Origin: Herbaspirillum aquaticum
GTDB taxonomy: Bacteria; Pseudomonadota; Gammaproteobacteria; Burkholderiales; Burkholderiaceae_D
Length of the DNA: 64,000 nucleotides
NCBI RefSeq assembly: GCF_002213425.1
Contig: NZ_NJGV01000001.1
Coordinates: 372,001 to 436,000 of the forward strand
Reading direction: 5' to 3'
A model generated the notes under the pieces. That model was given only the letters and a program-made list of their open reading frames with translations. It made no database searches and was not told where the DNA came from. Positions 8,743-18,186 of this stretch are shown here, one piece after another. The number at the start of each line of letters is the position of its first letter. Positions within the stretch are counted from its first letter, which is position 1. A program made the position numbers and the translations under genes.

Positions 8743-8765
8743 TCCTGCAGGACGCTTTCTCGACC

Positions 8766-8799
8766 AAAAAAAATGACCGGCTTGCCGGTCATTTTTTTG
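8766..8799. terminator. Bidirectional terminator between convergent genes
   Basis: AAATGACCGG/CCGGTCATTT stem with a CTTG loop, with eight A residues before it and a T run after it. It can serve both the symporter gene (plus) and the aldo-keto reductase gene (minus). Confidence 0.9.
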
Positions 8800-8826
8800 C
8801 CTGTGCGGCGCACGTTTTTTTTCGAC

Positions 8827-9876
8827 TCAGGGCGCCGGATTGGGCTGCTTGCGATGGATGGCTTCGATGCCGGCCAGTACCTCGTCGCTCAGTTGCACCT
8901 GGGCGCTGTCGATATTGCTGCGCAGCTGTTCCAGTGTGGTCGCGCCGATGATGTTGGAGGTCAGGAAGCGGCGGCTGTTGACATAGGCCAGCGCCATCTG
9001 GGCCGGATCCAGGCCGTGCTGGCGTGCCAGCGCCACGTATTGCGCGGTGGCATTTTCCGCTTGCGGATTGTTATAGCGCACGAAGCGTTCGAACAGCGTC
9101 AGGCGGCCACCGGCCGGGCGCGCACCGTCCAGGTATTTGCCGCTCAACATGCCGAAAGCCAGCGGCGAGTAGGCCAGCAGGCCGACCTGCTCACGATGGG
9201 CGAATTCAGCCAGGTTCACTTCGAAGCTGCGGTTGAGCAGGTTGTAAGGATTCTGGATGGTGACGATGCGCTCCAGTCCGTGCTGCTCGGCCGCGCGCAG
9301 GAATTGCGCCACGCCCCAGGCGGTTTCGTTGGACAAGCCGATGGTGCGGATCTTGCCGGCCTTCACGAATTCGGAGAGCACCGTCAGCGTCTCTTCGATG
9401 GGCACGGTGGTTTCGTCTTCCACATGCTCGTAGCCCAGCTGGCCGAAGCTGTTCACGCTGCGGTCGGGCCAGTGCAGCTGGTACAGGTCCACGTGATCCA
9501 GTTGCAGGCGCTCCAGGCTGCCATGCAGTGCATCGGTCAGGCCCTTGCGGTCCAGGTCATTGATGCCGCCGCGAATGTGGCGGGGGTTGTGCGGCTTGCG
9601 GGCCGGGCCGGTGCATTTGGTAGCGATGAGCAACTGGTCACGCTTGCCGGATTTCTTGAGCCAGGTGCCGAGATAACGTTCGGTGAGTCCTTGCGTTTCC
9701 GCCTTGGGCGGGACCGGATACATTTCGGCGGCGTCGATCAGGTTGATGCCGCGTTCGACGGCATAGTCCAGTTGCGAGTGGGCGTCGGCTTCGGTGTTCT
9801 GCTCGCCCCAGGTCATGGTCCCCAGGGTGATGAGGCTGACCTTGAGGTCGGTGCGGCCGAGTTGGCGGTACTGCAT
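8827..9876 (-). CDS. tas: Aldo-keto reductase, Tas family
   Basis: A 349-residue NADP(H)-dependent aldo-keto reductase. The start at 9876 (MQYRQLGRTDLKVS) has AAGGAGAAT just upstream. The catalytic tetrad is visible: Asp and Tyr in LIDAAEMYPVP, Lys in LIATKCTG, His in LYQLHWPD. The long QTEA-type insertions and the WGEQN segment near residue 22 match E. coli Tas. Tas was found as a suppressor of tyrosine auxotrophy; its physiological substrate is not settled. The gene is transcribed away from the MFS gene at 10073. Confidence 0.92.
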   Translation of the reverse strand: MQYRQLGRTDLKVSLITLGTMTWGEQNTEADAHSQLDYAVERGINLIDAAEMYPVPPKAETQGLTERYLGTWLKKSGKRDQLLIATKCTGPARKPHNPRHIRGGINDLDRKGLTDALHGSLERLQLDHVDLYQLHWPDRSVNSFGQLGYEHVEDETTVPIEETLTVLSEFVKAGKIRTIGLSNETAWGVAQFLRAAEQHGLERIVTIQNPYNLLNRSFEVNLAEFAHREQVGLLAYSPLAFGMLSGKYLDGARPAGGRLTLFERFVRYNNPQAENATAQYVALARQHGLDPAQMALAYVNSRRFLTSNIIGATTLEQLRSNIDSAQVQLSDEVLAGIEAIHRKQPNPAP

Positions 9877-10072
9877 GCGGATTCTCCTTGTAATGCGCAG
9901 GCAGGGACGGGGCGCCTCCTGCCGGCTGGCGCGGGATCGGGTAGTATAGCGGCGCCCGTCCTGCCTTGCAGGGCAGGGCCGCAGCGGCGCCAAGACCGCG
10001 CGCGCCAGCCCGGTTGCTGCTTGCAGTGCCGGACTCCATTACGCCAGAACACCGCCTTCCCCTACACGAGAC

Positions 10073-11344
10073 ATGTCATCCACTTCCCCCAGCGCGACCC
10101 CCGATGATGCCGCCGAGCCGCTGCGTCATCACACCCCCTTCAAACTTTTCTGGTGCGCCAGCGTGGCCTCCACCATCGCCTTGCAGATGCAGATCGTCGC
10201 GGTCGGCTGGCAGGTCTACCAGCTCACCCACAGTGCCTTCGATCTCGGCATCGTGGGCCTGGTGCAGTTCATCCCTTCGTTGATCCTGGTCTTCGTGGTG
10301 GGTCATGTGGCAGACCGCTTTGATCGCCGCAACGTCGCGCGCGTCAGTTCGCTGGTGGAAGCCGCCGCTGCCGCCACGCTGGCAGTGGGCAGCCTGCAGG
10401 GCTGGCTCAGCCGCGAGATGATTTTCGCAATCGTGGCCGTCATTGGCGCGGGCCGGGCCTTTTCCAAGCCGACCATGTCGGCCCTGCTGCCCAGCCTGAT
10501 GTCGCCCAAGGCCTTGCCGGGCGCCGTGGCGGGCTCGGCCTCGGCGACACAGTTCGCCATCATCATCGGCCCGGCATTGGGCGGCTTTCTCTACGTGGCC
10601 GGGCCGGCCGTGGTGTATGCCAGCAGTTGCGCGCTGTTCATCGCCTGCAGCGTCCTGTTGTCGCTGATCCGGCGTCCGGCCCAGGTGGCGGCGGCCCAGA
10701 CTGCACCGGCCAAGCCGACCGGGGCCAGTCTGTCGTCGGTGTTCGCAGGACTGGCTTTCATCCGCAGCAAGCCCGCCATCTTCGGTGCCATCTCGCTGGA
10801 CATGTTTGCCGTGCTGCTCGGTGGTGCCACGGCCTTGCTGCCGGTCTTTGCCAACGACATCCTGCATACCGGTGCGGTCGGCTTGGGGCTGCTGCGCTCG
10901 GCACCGGCGGCCGGGGCCTTGATCGTGGCGTTGCTGCTGGCGCGCTTTCCCCTGGGTGGCCGGGTAGGGCGCACCATGTTCATGGCCGTGGCCGTGTTCG
11001 GGCTGGCCACCATCGTCTTCGGCCTGTCGCGCTCCTTCCCGCTGTCGCTGGCCGCGTTGGCGGTTCTGGGCGCGGCTGACATGATCAGCGTGGTGGTGCG
11101 CTCCTCCTTCGTCCAGCTGGAAACGCCCGATGCCATGCGCGGCCGGGTCTCGGCCGTCAATTCGGTCTTCATCGGAACGTCCAATCAGCTCGGCGAATTC
11201 GAATCGGGGCTCACCGCCGCCTGGTTAGGCGCGGTACCGGCCGTGCTCATCGGTGGTATCGGCACGCTGCTGATCGTGCTGCTGTGGATGCGCCTGTTCC
11301 CCTCGCTCTACCAGGTCGACCGCCTGGCTGCGCGGCAGTCTTGA
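10073..11344 (+). CDS. MFS exporter, EntS-like (MFS_3)
   Basis: A 423-residue major facilitator with twelve hydrophobic segments. The motif-A-like loop GHVADRFDRRNVARVS after TM2 and the region GRAFSKPTMSALLPSLM are typical for the EntS/MFS_3 group, which includes siderophore exporters. No siderophore genes are near, so export of a siderophore is only a possibility. The ATG at 10073 has no strong ribosome site, but the hydrophilic N-terminal tail leads straight into TM1. It diverges from the tas gene across a 196-base gap that probably holds both promoters. Confidence 0.88.
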   Translation: MSSTSPSATPDDAAEPLRHHTPFKLFWCASVASTIALQMQIVAVGWQVYQLTHSAFDLGIVGLVQFIPSLILVFVVGHVADRFDRRNVARVSSLVEAAAAATLAVGSLQGWLSREMIFAIVAVIGAGRAFSKPTMSALLPSLMSPKALPGAVAGSASATQFAIIIGPALGGFLYVAGPAVVYASSCALFIACSVLLSLIRRPAQVAAAQTAPAKPTGASLSSVFAGLAFIRSKPAIFGAISLDMFAVLLGGATALLPVFANDILHTGAVGLGLLRSAPAAGALIVALLLARFPLGGRVGRTMFMAVAVFGLATIVFGLSRSFPLSLAALAVLGAADMISVVVRSSFVQLETPDAMRGRVSAVNSVFIGTSNQLGEFESGLTAAWLGAVPAVLIGGIGTLLIVLLWMRLFPSLYQVDRLAARQS

Positions 11345-11368
11345 AGCCGGCAGCAAGCGGCCAGGCGC

Positions 11369-14300
11369 TCACGGCGGATCGCCCTCGGTCACCAGCGCCT
11401 GGCTGGGCTGGCGCGTGAGCTCCTGCTGCAACAACAGCATCTGCAGGAACTGCGCGTAGGGAACCGGCTTGCTGAAGTAATAGCCCTGGTACTCATCCGA
11501 GCCGAACTCGCGCAGGGCCCGCAGCTGTTTCTCGGTCTCCACGCCTTCGGTCACCACCTTCAGGTTCAATGCATGGCTCATGGCGATGATGGCCTGCACG
11601 ATGGCGCTGCTGTTGGCGTCGTCGGGAATGTCATTGATGAAGGATTTGTCGATCTTCAGCGTATTGACCGGGAAACGCTTCAGGTAAGCCAGCGAGGAAT
11701 AGCCGGTGCCGAAGTCGTCAATCGAAATGGTGAAGCCCTCTGCGCGGATGCCATCCATGATCGCAATGGCGCGGTCGCGGTTGTGCATCACCATGCTCTC
11801 GGTGATCTCGAACTCCAGGCAGGCTGGCGGCGTTGCGTGGCGCTGGACCACGCTCTTGATGTCGTCCAGCAGGTGTTCGTCGCCGAACTGGCTGCCGGTC
11901 AGGTTGATGGAAATGCGACCGCACACCAGGTCGCGTTCCAGCATCAGCCCGATGTCCCGGCACGCCTCTTCCAGTACGATCAGGCCGATCTGGTCGATCA
12001 GCCGGGTCTCTTCAGCCAGCGGAATGAATTCACCCGGCGGCACCAGGCCGCGCACCGGATGCTGCCAGCGCACCAGCGCTTCCGCACCCACGATGCCACC
12101 GGTGGCCAGGTTGATCTTGGGCTGGTAGTGCACCACGAATTCGCCCCGCTCGATGGCACGGCGCAGTTCGGCTTCCATGGCGATGCGCTCCACCGTGTTG
12201 GTGTTGACCTCGTCGGAGAAGAAGCGATAGTCATCCTTGCCATGGTGCTTGGCGCGGTACATGGCGATGTCGGCGTTCTTGATCAGGGTTTGCGCATTGT
12301 CGCCATCGCCCGGATAGGTGGCGATGCCGATACTGGCCGAGAGCATGGCTTCCTGGCCATCGATGATGAAGGGCTTGCGAGCCTCGGTCAGCAGCTTCTG
12401 GGCGATCTCGCCCAGCTGCAGCGGATCGTCGAAGTCATCCACCAGCACGATGAATTCATCCCCGCCCACGCGCGCCAGGATGTCGAGTTCACGCAGGGTA
12501 TTGCGGAAGCGCTGGGCGATCTCCTGCAGCACGGCTTCGCCGGCCTCGTGGCCAAAGGTATCGTTGATGTTCTTGAAGCGGTCCAGGTCCATCAGCAATA
12601 CCGCCACCATGCCGTTGCGGTGTTCGGCGTGGGTGATGGCGTTGGAGACGTGCTGGGTGCACAGGAAGCGGTTGGGCAGTCCGGTGAGCTCGTCGTAGTG
12701 CGCCAGGTGGCGGATGCGCTCGTCGGCGCGGCGGCTCTCGATGGCCACGCTGGCCAGGTCGGCGGCGATATTGGCCAGTTGCAGGTATTCGTTGCTGGGG
12801 GCCTGGTTTTCCTTGAGCAGGGCGGCGAACACGCCCAGCAACTGGCCCTCCTTGCCCATGATGGGCCAGGCGCCGCAGGAAGGGTAGACCTCCACGTCGA
12901 TGAGTACCCGCAGATGCTCGGTCACCGGATCGCGCGCGATGTCGGTGACGATGCAGGGGCCGCGCCGCAGGGCCGCTTCCGCGCCCACGCCGCAGCCGTG
13001 GCGAATCGGCATGCCCTGCAAGGCGCGCAGCAGGCGCGGCGGGTAGCGGCGGCTCAGCACCGAGGTAAAGTGCGAAGCCTGTTCATTGACCAGCATCACG
13101 CAACTGGCCCCATAGGGCAGCTGGGCATCGGCAAAACCGACGATCTCGTTGAGGATGCCGTCGAGGTCGTCATCGGCCATCACCATGTGCAGGACACGGT
13201 TCTGTTCGCTCTGCAGCAGCTCGGCGCGTTTGCGGGCGCTGATGTCGCGCAGGATGGCGAAGATCGCATAGCCGCGCTCGAACTCGGCGCGGTTCAAGGT
13301 GACGTCGGTGTGGATGATCTTGTTGCGGCGGACCGTGACCCATTCGAACTGCTGGGGTTGTCCTGCCAGGACCCGCCCGACCAGTTCATCGATGTCCGGC
13401 TGCTCAGACTGGCGCGCTTTCTGGCGCGAGAACAGCCCGACCTTGCGGCCGATGATGCGCTCCTTGTCCGGCACCCCGAAAAAGCGCAGCGCCGCCGCAT
13501 TGCAGTCCAGGTAGCGCAGTTCGGAGGAAATGAGCACGATGGGATCGCTGCCTTCTTCGTAGAGCTTGCGGTAGCGGTATTCACTGGAGGAGAGCGCATG
13601 GTCCAGGCGGCGCTGGTAGCGGTAATACACCAGGAAGGCAATGAGCGCGATCAGGATGAAGCCCAAGATGCCGGTGGCCAGGAGGATGCGGTTTTCGGTC
13701 CGGCTGCGCCAGGGCGCCAGCACATCGTCCATGCGCCGCGCATAGACAGCCACCAGTGACCATTTGTCCAGCCGCTTGTAGGAGAACAGCAGCGGCTCGC
13801 CGGTCAGGTGCGAGATCTCCTCGAACGCGCCTTCCTCGGCGCCGGCGCGGATGCGCGCCATGCTCTTGGCGTCGGCCAGGCTGATACTGAGCCAGCGCTC
13901 CTCGAAGGGCGAGCGCAACATCATCGATCCGCTGTCGGTACGCAGTGAAACGATGGCCTCGAAATTGGTGATGCGCTTGTAGAAGTCAAAGAAGGTCGCC
14001 GCCTTCAGTTCGGCCACCAGCAGTCCGATGGGCCGGCTGCTGCTGTCGTAAAGGTTCATCGCCACCGGCAGTACCAGCTCCCGGTTGTAGCGGCTGCGCA
14101 TGAGCTGTCCGACGAACAGGCCAGGCCGGGCCGGATTGCCATCCACATGGGTCAGCTTGTGGTCTTCCGGGATGCTGGTGGTATCGAGGGCGCGCAGGGA
14201 GCTGGCGCGGGTATTGCCATTGCGGTCGATGTAGCGCAGCACCATCACCGTGGGCAGGCGCTGCTGCATGACCGACAGCAAGCGGTACAGGCCCTGGTCA

Positions 14301-14572
14301 TCGTCGAGCAGGTCGGGCCCGGCGCCATGGATGTGTTCAGCCCCCGACCAGAGCAACTGGTCGAGCTCACCGAAGATGCGTTCGGCATGCTCCTGCACGC
14401 TGCGCACGGCCGCCATCGAGCTGGCGCGTTCGGCGTCGATGGTCAGCTGGCGGTCCTGGCGGATTTCCCACCAGGTCTGCACCACGATGAACGACCCGAC
14501 GAAGCCGACAAAGAGCAGCAAGGTCTTCAGGGTAGTGCCTGGGCGTCCCGGCGATTTTTTCTGTTTTCCCAT
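11369..14572 (-). CDS. Membrane-bound PAS-GAF-GGDEF-EAL cyclic-di-GMP protein
   Basis: A 1067-residue protein. In order: TM1 (about 15-35), a periplasmic sensor resembling a double Cache domain (to about 285), TM2 (about 295-317), a PAS domain (about 335-450, ending DISARKRAE), a GAF domain (about 460-620), GGDEF (about 640-795; signature RVGGDEF intact), and EAL (about 815-1055; EALVRW, DDFGTGYSSL and KIDKSF intact). Both enzyme domains keep their signature residues, so diguanylate cyclase and phosphodiesterase activity are both possible. The ligand of the sensor is unknown. Start codon ATG at 14572 overlaps no other gene. It lies alone, convergent with the MFS gene. Confidence 0.95.
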   Translation of the reverse strand: MGKQKKSPGRPGTTLKTLLLFVGFVGSFIVVQTWWEIRQDRQLTIDAERASSMAAVRSVQEHAERIFGELDQLLWSGAEHIHGAGPDLLDDDQGLYRLLSVMQQRLPTVMVLRYIDRNGNTRASSLRALDTTSIPEDHKLTHVDGNPARPGLFVGQLMRSRYNRELVLPVAMNLYDSSSRPIGLLVAELKAATFFDFYKRITNFEAIVSLRTDSGSMMLRSPFEERWLSISLADAKSMARIRAGAEEGAFEEISHLTGEPLLFSYKRLDKWSLVAVYARRMDDVLAPWRSRTENRILLATGILGFILIALIAFLVYYRYQRRLDHALSSSEYRYRKLYEEGSDPIVLISSELRYLDCNAAALRFFGVPDKERIIGRKVGLFSRQKARQSEQPDIDELVGRVLAGQPQQFEWVTVRRNKIIHTDVTLNRAEFERGYAIFAILRDISARKRAELLQSEQNRVLHMVMADDDLDGILNEIVGFADAQLPYGASCVMLVNEQASHFTSVLSRRYPPRLLRALQGMPIRHGCGVGAEAALRRGPCIVTDIARDPVTEHLRVLIDVEVYPSCGAWPIMGKEGQLLGVFAALLKENQAPSNEYLQLANIAADLASVAIESRRADERIRHLAHYDELTGLPNRFLCTQHVSNAITHAEHRNGMVAVLLMDLDRFKNINDTFGHEAGEAVLQEIAQRFRNTLRELDILARVGGDEFIVLVDDFDDPLQLGEIAQKLLTEARKPFIIDGQEAMLSASIGIATYPGDGDNAQTLIKNADIAMYRAKHHGKDDYRFFSDEVNTNTVERIAMEAELRRAIERGEFVVHYQPKINLATGGIVGAEALVRWQHPVRGLVPPGEFIPLAEETRLIDQIGLIVLEEACRDIGLMLERDLVCGRISINLTGSQFGDEHLLDDIKSVVQRHATPPACLEFEITESMVMHNRDRAIAIMDGIRAEGFTISIDDFGTGYSSLAYLKRFPVNTLKIDKSFINDIPDDANSSAIVQAIIAMSHALNLKVVTEGVETEKQLRALREFGSDEYQGYYFSKPVPYAQFLQMLLLQQELTRQPSQALVTEGDPP

Positions 14573-15172
14573 GTGACCGATATCACATCACCTGTCGTTA
14601 GGCAGCGGATCGCTGCACGTCCCTTGGCCCGGAAAGACACCGGACGACCGTTTCGACAGCCCTCGCACGCACATGGCGCGCTCCCCGCCAGCGCGACGGC
14701 AAGCCGCAGCGCCCACGTGCGGTGAGTGCTTACGCCAAAATTACGTGGATGCCCCCACTTGCTGATACGCGAGACGCCAGTATGCCATCCCGTGTCCTGC
14801 TGCGCTTTGTTGGCGCTTGTCCTTGCTTCCGTTGTACTTGTTTGTGTGCTCATCGATGGCCATCCTGCCAGCCACGTTCGCCGTTTGTTTTGTAGCAACC
14901 TTACCGCAAGCCCAAGGCTTTGTCATCCCGGGTGCAACGTCGCTGCAACGCAACAACGTGATTTTCATGTCGGAAGGAAATTTTCACTTGTTCCGTTATC
15001 AACATGAAGGTGTGTAAAGGGTGCGCATGCATTTTCGTTTGCAATGCGATAATACTGCCCAGCCAGCAGTTTCATCTGCATCATCGTTTCACTGAATTTT
15101 CCTGACCGCGCCGGTTCTCCGTGCAGGGGTCGGGAGGTTTTACTTCAATCATCACGCAAAGGACCCATCCCT
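14573..15172. other. 600-base intergenic region without a credible gene
   Basis: This gap separates two divergent genes. The composition is less GC-rich than the flanks. Short open frames exist on both strands, but none has a ribosome site with a plausible protein. The last 150 bases must hold the frmA promoter; a GATAAT hexamer occurs at about 15047-15052, without a clear -35. No FrmR-type regulator gene or obvious operator was seen. Confidence 0.45.
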
Positions 15173-16279
15173 ATGAAGACAAGAGCAGCGGTAGCATGGC
15201 AGGCAGGCAAGCCCTTGACCATCGAGGAAGTCGAACTCGGCGGCCCCAAGGCCGGCGAAGTCCTGGTCGAGATCAAGGCCACCGGCATCTGCCACACCGA
15301 CTATTACACGCTCTCGGGCGCCGACCCGGAAGGCATCTTCCCGGCCATCCTCGGCCATGAAGGTGCGGGCGTGGTGGTCGACGTTGGCCCGGGCGTGAAG
15401 TCGCTCAAGAAGGATGACCACGTCATCCCCCTGTACACGCCGGAATGCCGCGAGTGCAAGTTCTGCCTTTCCCAGAAGACCAACCTGTGCCAGGCCATCC
15501 GCGCCACCCAGGGTCGCGGCCTGATGCCGGATGCCACCAGCCGCTTCTCGCTGGACGGCAAGCCGCTGTTCCACTACATGGGCACCTCGACCTTCTCCAA
15601 CTACATCGTGGTTCCGGAGATTGCCCTGGCCAAGATCCGTTCGGATGCACCCTTCGACAAGGTCTGCTACATCGGCTGTGGCGTGACCACCGGCGTGGGC
15701 GCGGTGCTGTTTACCGCCAAGGTGGAAGCGGGCGCCAATGTGGTGGTGTTCGGGTTGGGCGGTATTGGCTTGAACGTCATCCAGGCGGCCAAGATGGTGG
15801 GCGCCAACAAGATCATCGGCGTGGACCTGAACCCGGCGCGTGAAGCCATGGCGCGCAAGTTCGGCATGACCGACTTCATCAATCCCAAGGACGTGCCCAA
15901 CGTGGTCGATGCCATCATCGGCATGACCGATGGCGGCGCCGATTACAGTTTCGAGTGCATCGGCAATACCACCACCATGCGCCAGTCGCTGGAGTGCTGC
16001 CACAAGGGCTGGGGCCAGTCCATCATCATCGGCGTGGCCGCAGCCGGCCAGGAGATATCGACGCGTCCGTTCCAGCTGGTGACCGGCCGCGTCTGGAAGG
16101 GCTCGGCCTTCGGTGGCGCGCGGGGCCGTACCGATGTGCCCAAGATCGTCGACTGGTACATGGAAGGCAAGCTCAACATTGATGACCTGATCACGCACAA
16201 GCTGCCGCTGGAGCGCATCAATGAGGGCTTCGACCTGATGAAGAGCGGGGAGTCGATCCGCTCCGTGGTCGAGTTCTGA
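15173..16279 (+). CDS. frmA: S-(hydroxymethyl)glutathione dehydrogenase (class III alcohol dehydrogenase)
   Basis: A 368-residue zinc alcohol dehydrogenase. It oxidises S-hydroxymethylglutathione, formed from formaldehyde and glutathione, to S-formylglutathione with NAD. Catalytic zinc ligands are in [20 protein letters not shown] and YIGCGVTTG. The four structural-zinc cysteines lie in [15 protein letters not shown]. The Rossmann motif is [10 protein letters not shown]. The sequence [10 protein letters not shown] near the C-terminus is typical for class III enzymes. fghA follows 10 bases later, forming the standard two-gene formaldehyde detoxification operon. It may also act as an S-nitrosoglutathione reductase, as known for the family. 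Confidence 0.97.
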   Translation: MKTRAAVAWQAGKPLTIEEVELGGPKAGEVLVEIKATGICHTDYYTLSGADPEGIFPAILGHEGAGVVVDVGPGVKSLKKDDHVIPLYTPECRECKFCLSQKTNLCQAIRATQGRGLMPDATSRFSLDGKPLFHYMGTSTFSNYIVVPEIALAKIRSDAPFDKVCYIGCGVTTGVGAVLFTAKVEAGANVVVFGLGGIGLNVIQAAKMVGANKIIGVDLNPAREAMARKFGMTDFINPKDVPNVVDAIIGMTDGGADYSFECIGNTTTMRQSLECCHKGWGQSIIIGVAAAGQEISTRPFQLVTGRVWKGSAFGGARGRTDVPKIVDWYMEGKLNIDDLITHKLPLERINEGFDLMKSGESIRSVVEF

Positions 16280-16289
16280 GGAGGGCGCG

Positions 16290-17141
16290 ATGCTGGAGAC
16301 CCTCTCCGAGCACGGCTGTTTTGGCGGCGTGCAGGGCTTTTATCGCCATGCCTCGCCCGCCATCGGGCTGGACATGCGTTTGTCGGTGTTCGTCCCGCCG
16401 CAGGCCGGGCAGGGCGGCAGCAAGCTGCCCGTGCTGTTTTACCTGGCCGGGCTGACCTGCACCGAAGAAACCTTCATGATCAAGGCCGGCGCGCAACGGG
16501 TCGCGGCCGAGCTGGGGCTGATCCTGGTCAGTTGCGACACCAGTCCGCGCGGCGCGGGCATCGCTGGTGAAAGCGACAGCTGGGACTTCGGCGTCGGCGC
16601 CGGCTTTTACTTGGATGCCACGCAGGCGCCCTGGAGCCGGCACTACCGCATGGAAAGCTACGTGGTGGAGGACCTGCGCCGCGCCGTGCTGGACCGTTTT
16701 CCGGCCGACCCGCAGCGCATGGGGATCTTCGGGCATTCGATGGGCGGACATGGGGCGTTGACGCTGGCCTTGCGCCATCGTGACCTCTACCGTTCGGTAT
16801 CGGCGTTCGCACCCATTGCTGCGCCGGTGCATTGCCCGTGGGGCCAAAAGGCGTTCAGCCACTACCTGGGTGATGACCAGCAGAGCTGGCAGGCGCATGA
16901 CGCCAGCGAACTGATGGGCAAGCTCTATGCGCCGTTCCCGCAGGGCATCCTGATCGACCAGGGGCTGGCCGACAAATTCCTGACCGAGCAGCTGCAGCCG
17001 GAACGTTTCGAAGCGGCCTGCAAGGAAGCCTCACAGCCGCTGACCTTGCGCCGGCATGCGGGGTATGACCACGGGTATTACTTCATCGAGAGTTTTATGG
17101 AAGATCATTTGCGCTTCCATCATGCCAACCTGTCGGACTGA
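16290..17141 (+). CDS. fghA: S-formylglutathione hydrolase
   Basis: A 283-residue esterase-D-type alpha/beta hydrolase. It splits S-formylglutathione into formate and glutathione, completing the formaldehyde pathway begun by FrmA. The nucleophile elbow is GHSMGGHGAL near residue 152, and the catalytic His is in YDHGYYFIESF near the end. The N-terminal CFGGVQGFYRH and LAGLTCTEETF are family hallmarks. GAGGAGGG lies just upstream of the ATG. A short direct repeat and a terminator follow. Confidence 0.97.
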   Translation: MLETLSEHGCFGGVQGFYRHASPAIGLDMRLSVFVPPQAGQGGSKLPVLFYLAGLTCTEETFMIKAGAQRVAAELGLILVSCDTSPRGAGIAGESDSWDFGVGAGFYLDATQAPWSRHYRMESYVVEDLRRAVLDRFPADPQRMGIFGHSMGGHGALTLALRHRDLYRSVSAFAPIAAPVHCPWGQKAFSHYLGDDQQSWQAHDASELMGKLYAPFPQGILIDQGLADKFLTEQLQPERFEAACKEASQPLTLRRHAGYDHGYYFIESFMEDHLRFHHANLSD

Positions 17142-17142
17142 A

Positions 17143-17168
17143 CTCCCGTTCTCCCGTTCTCCCGTTCT
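17143..17168. repeat. Short tandem repeat, 8-base unit
   Basis: CTCCCGTT is repeated three times in a row with a partial fourth copy (CT), directly after the fghA stop codon and before the terminator. Copy number could vary by slippage. Confidence 0.85.
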
Positions 17169-17169
17169 G

Positions 17170-17218
17170 AAAGACCTCTACCTTGCAAGCCGTGCTTGCC
17201 CGGTAGTGGTCTTTTTTT
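17170..17218 (+). terminator. Terminator of frmA-fghA
   Basis: Arms at 17170-17182 and 17202-17214 (AAAGACCTCTACC against GGTAGTGGTCTTT, one mismatch), followed by T residues, 28 bases after the fghA stop. The T run lies at the 3' end of the minus-strand dehydrogenase gene beginning at 17217. Confidence 0.8.
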
Positions 17219-18140
17219 ATACAAAAGCGTCAGTGACCACATGCTCCCCCAGCATGAACGCATCGGCCACATGCCGCAGCGGCGCCACATCCACATCGGA
17301 CGATCCACTGCGGACCAGTTTGCAGAAATGTGCATACAGCGAGGGATACTCCCCCTCCACCGGCAGCTCGCACGGCGCATCGTTGATCCAAAGTTCATGT
17401 CCGCCCTTTTTCAGGTGGACCCGGGTACTGTCGGTCTCGATGACGATATCCCAGGTCTGCTCGCCCGTCTGGCGCCAGTCGAAGTCGGCTTGCACATCCG
17501 TGCCCAGCGCATCGGTAAAGCCCAGGCGCGCGGCAATCGGGGTCTGGCGGTTGGATGGCACTTCCAGCGTGGCCTGCTTCAGGAACATCGCCTGCGGCAG
17601 GATCTCGGTGACGATCGACAAGGCATTGATGCCCGGATCGAACACGCCCAGGCCACCCGGCTGCCAGATCCATTCCTGGTCCGGATGCCAGTGGCGCACG
17701 TCTTCACGCCAGATCACCTTGACCTGGCGCGGCGCATGTTCCTGCAGATGGCGCTTGACCACCTGCACCGCCGGCGCATGGCGCGAGTGCCAGCTGGCGA
17801 ACAGGGTCACGCCTTTTTTCGCCGCCAGCTGCTTCAGCGACTCGACTTCGGAAAGCGTGGCGCCAGGCGGTTTTTCCAGGAAGACGTGCTTGCCTGCCTC
17901 CAGCGCTTCACGTGCGGCTTCATAGCGGTACTGCGGCGGCATGCACAGGGAGATGGCCTCGATGGCCGTGCCCGAGCCCAGCATCTCGGTCATGCTCTTG
18001 TAGGCGGTCACGCCCTCGATGCGGTGGTTGCGGCTGGCGGTGGCGACCAGCTTGAAATCGGCATTGCCGGCAATGGCCGGGGCATGCTGGTCATAAACGA
18101 TCTTGCCGACGCCGGCGATGGCGAGCTGGATGGGTGTCAT
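17217..18140 (-). CDS. Gfo/Idh/MocA dehydrogenase: L-arabinose/D-galactose 1-dehydrogenase
   Basis: A 307-residue NAD(P)-dependent sugar dehydrogenase. It is closely similar, from memory, to the Azospirillum brasilense L-arabinose 1-dehydrogenase: IAGVGKIVYDQHAPAI at the nucleotide site, then LEAGKHVFLEKPPGATLSEV with the catalytic Lys, and WREDVRHWHPDQEWIW and GLGVFDPGINALSIVT in the sugar domain. The enzyme makes the sugar lactone, the first step of non-phosphorylated arabinose or galactose oxidation. The start at 18140 has AAGGAC upstream. The downstream dehydratase pathway genes are not in the window; the neighbouring aldo-keto reductase may act on related sugars. Confidence 0.88.
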   Translation of the reverse strand: MTPIQLAIAGVGKIVYDQHAPAIAGNADFKLVATASRNHRIEGVTAYKSMTEMLGSGTAIEAISLCMPPQYRYEAAREALEAGKHVFLEKPPGATLSEVESLKQLAAKKGVTLFASWHSRHAPAVQVVKRHLQEHAPRQVKVIWREDVRHWHPDQEWIWQPGGLGVFDPGINALSIVTEILPQAMFLKQATLEVPSNRQTPIAARLGFTDALGTDVQADFDWRQTGEQTWDIVIETDSTRVHLKKGGHELWINDAPCELPVEGEYPSLYAHFCKLVRSGSSDVDVAPLRHVADAFMLGEHVVTDAFV

Positions 18141-18186
18141 GGTGTCCTTGCTTGTTATTGGTGACATGAAAGGGAGGGGCCACAGA

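Noticed and set aside
8773..10107. Plus-strand open frame opposite the Tas-like aldo-keto reductase
   Set aside because: No motif, starts inside the terminator hairpin region, and the minus-strand gene has its catalytic tetrad.
11573..13759. Long plus-strand open frame (728 codons) opposite the PAS-GAF-GGDEF-EAL gene
   Set aside because: It mirrors the minus-strand gene; its translation has no domain and the composition of an antisense frame in GC-rich DNA.
14573..15172. Several short frames in the 600-base gap
   Set aside because: None has a ribosome site or a credible protein; kept as intergenic.
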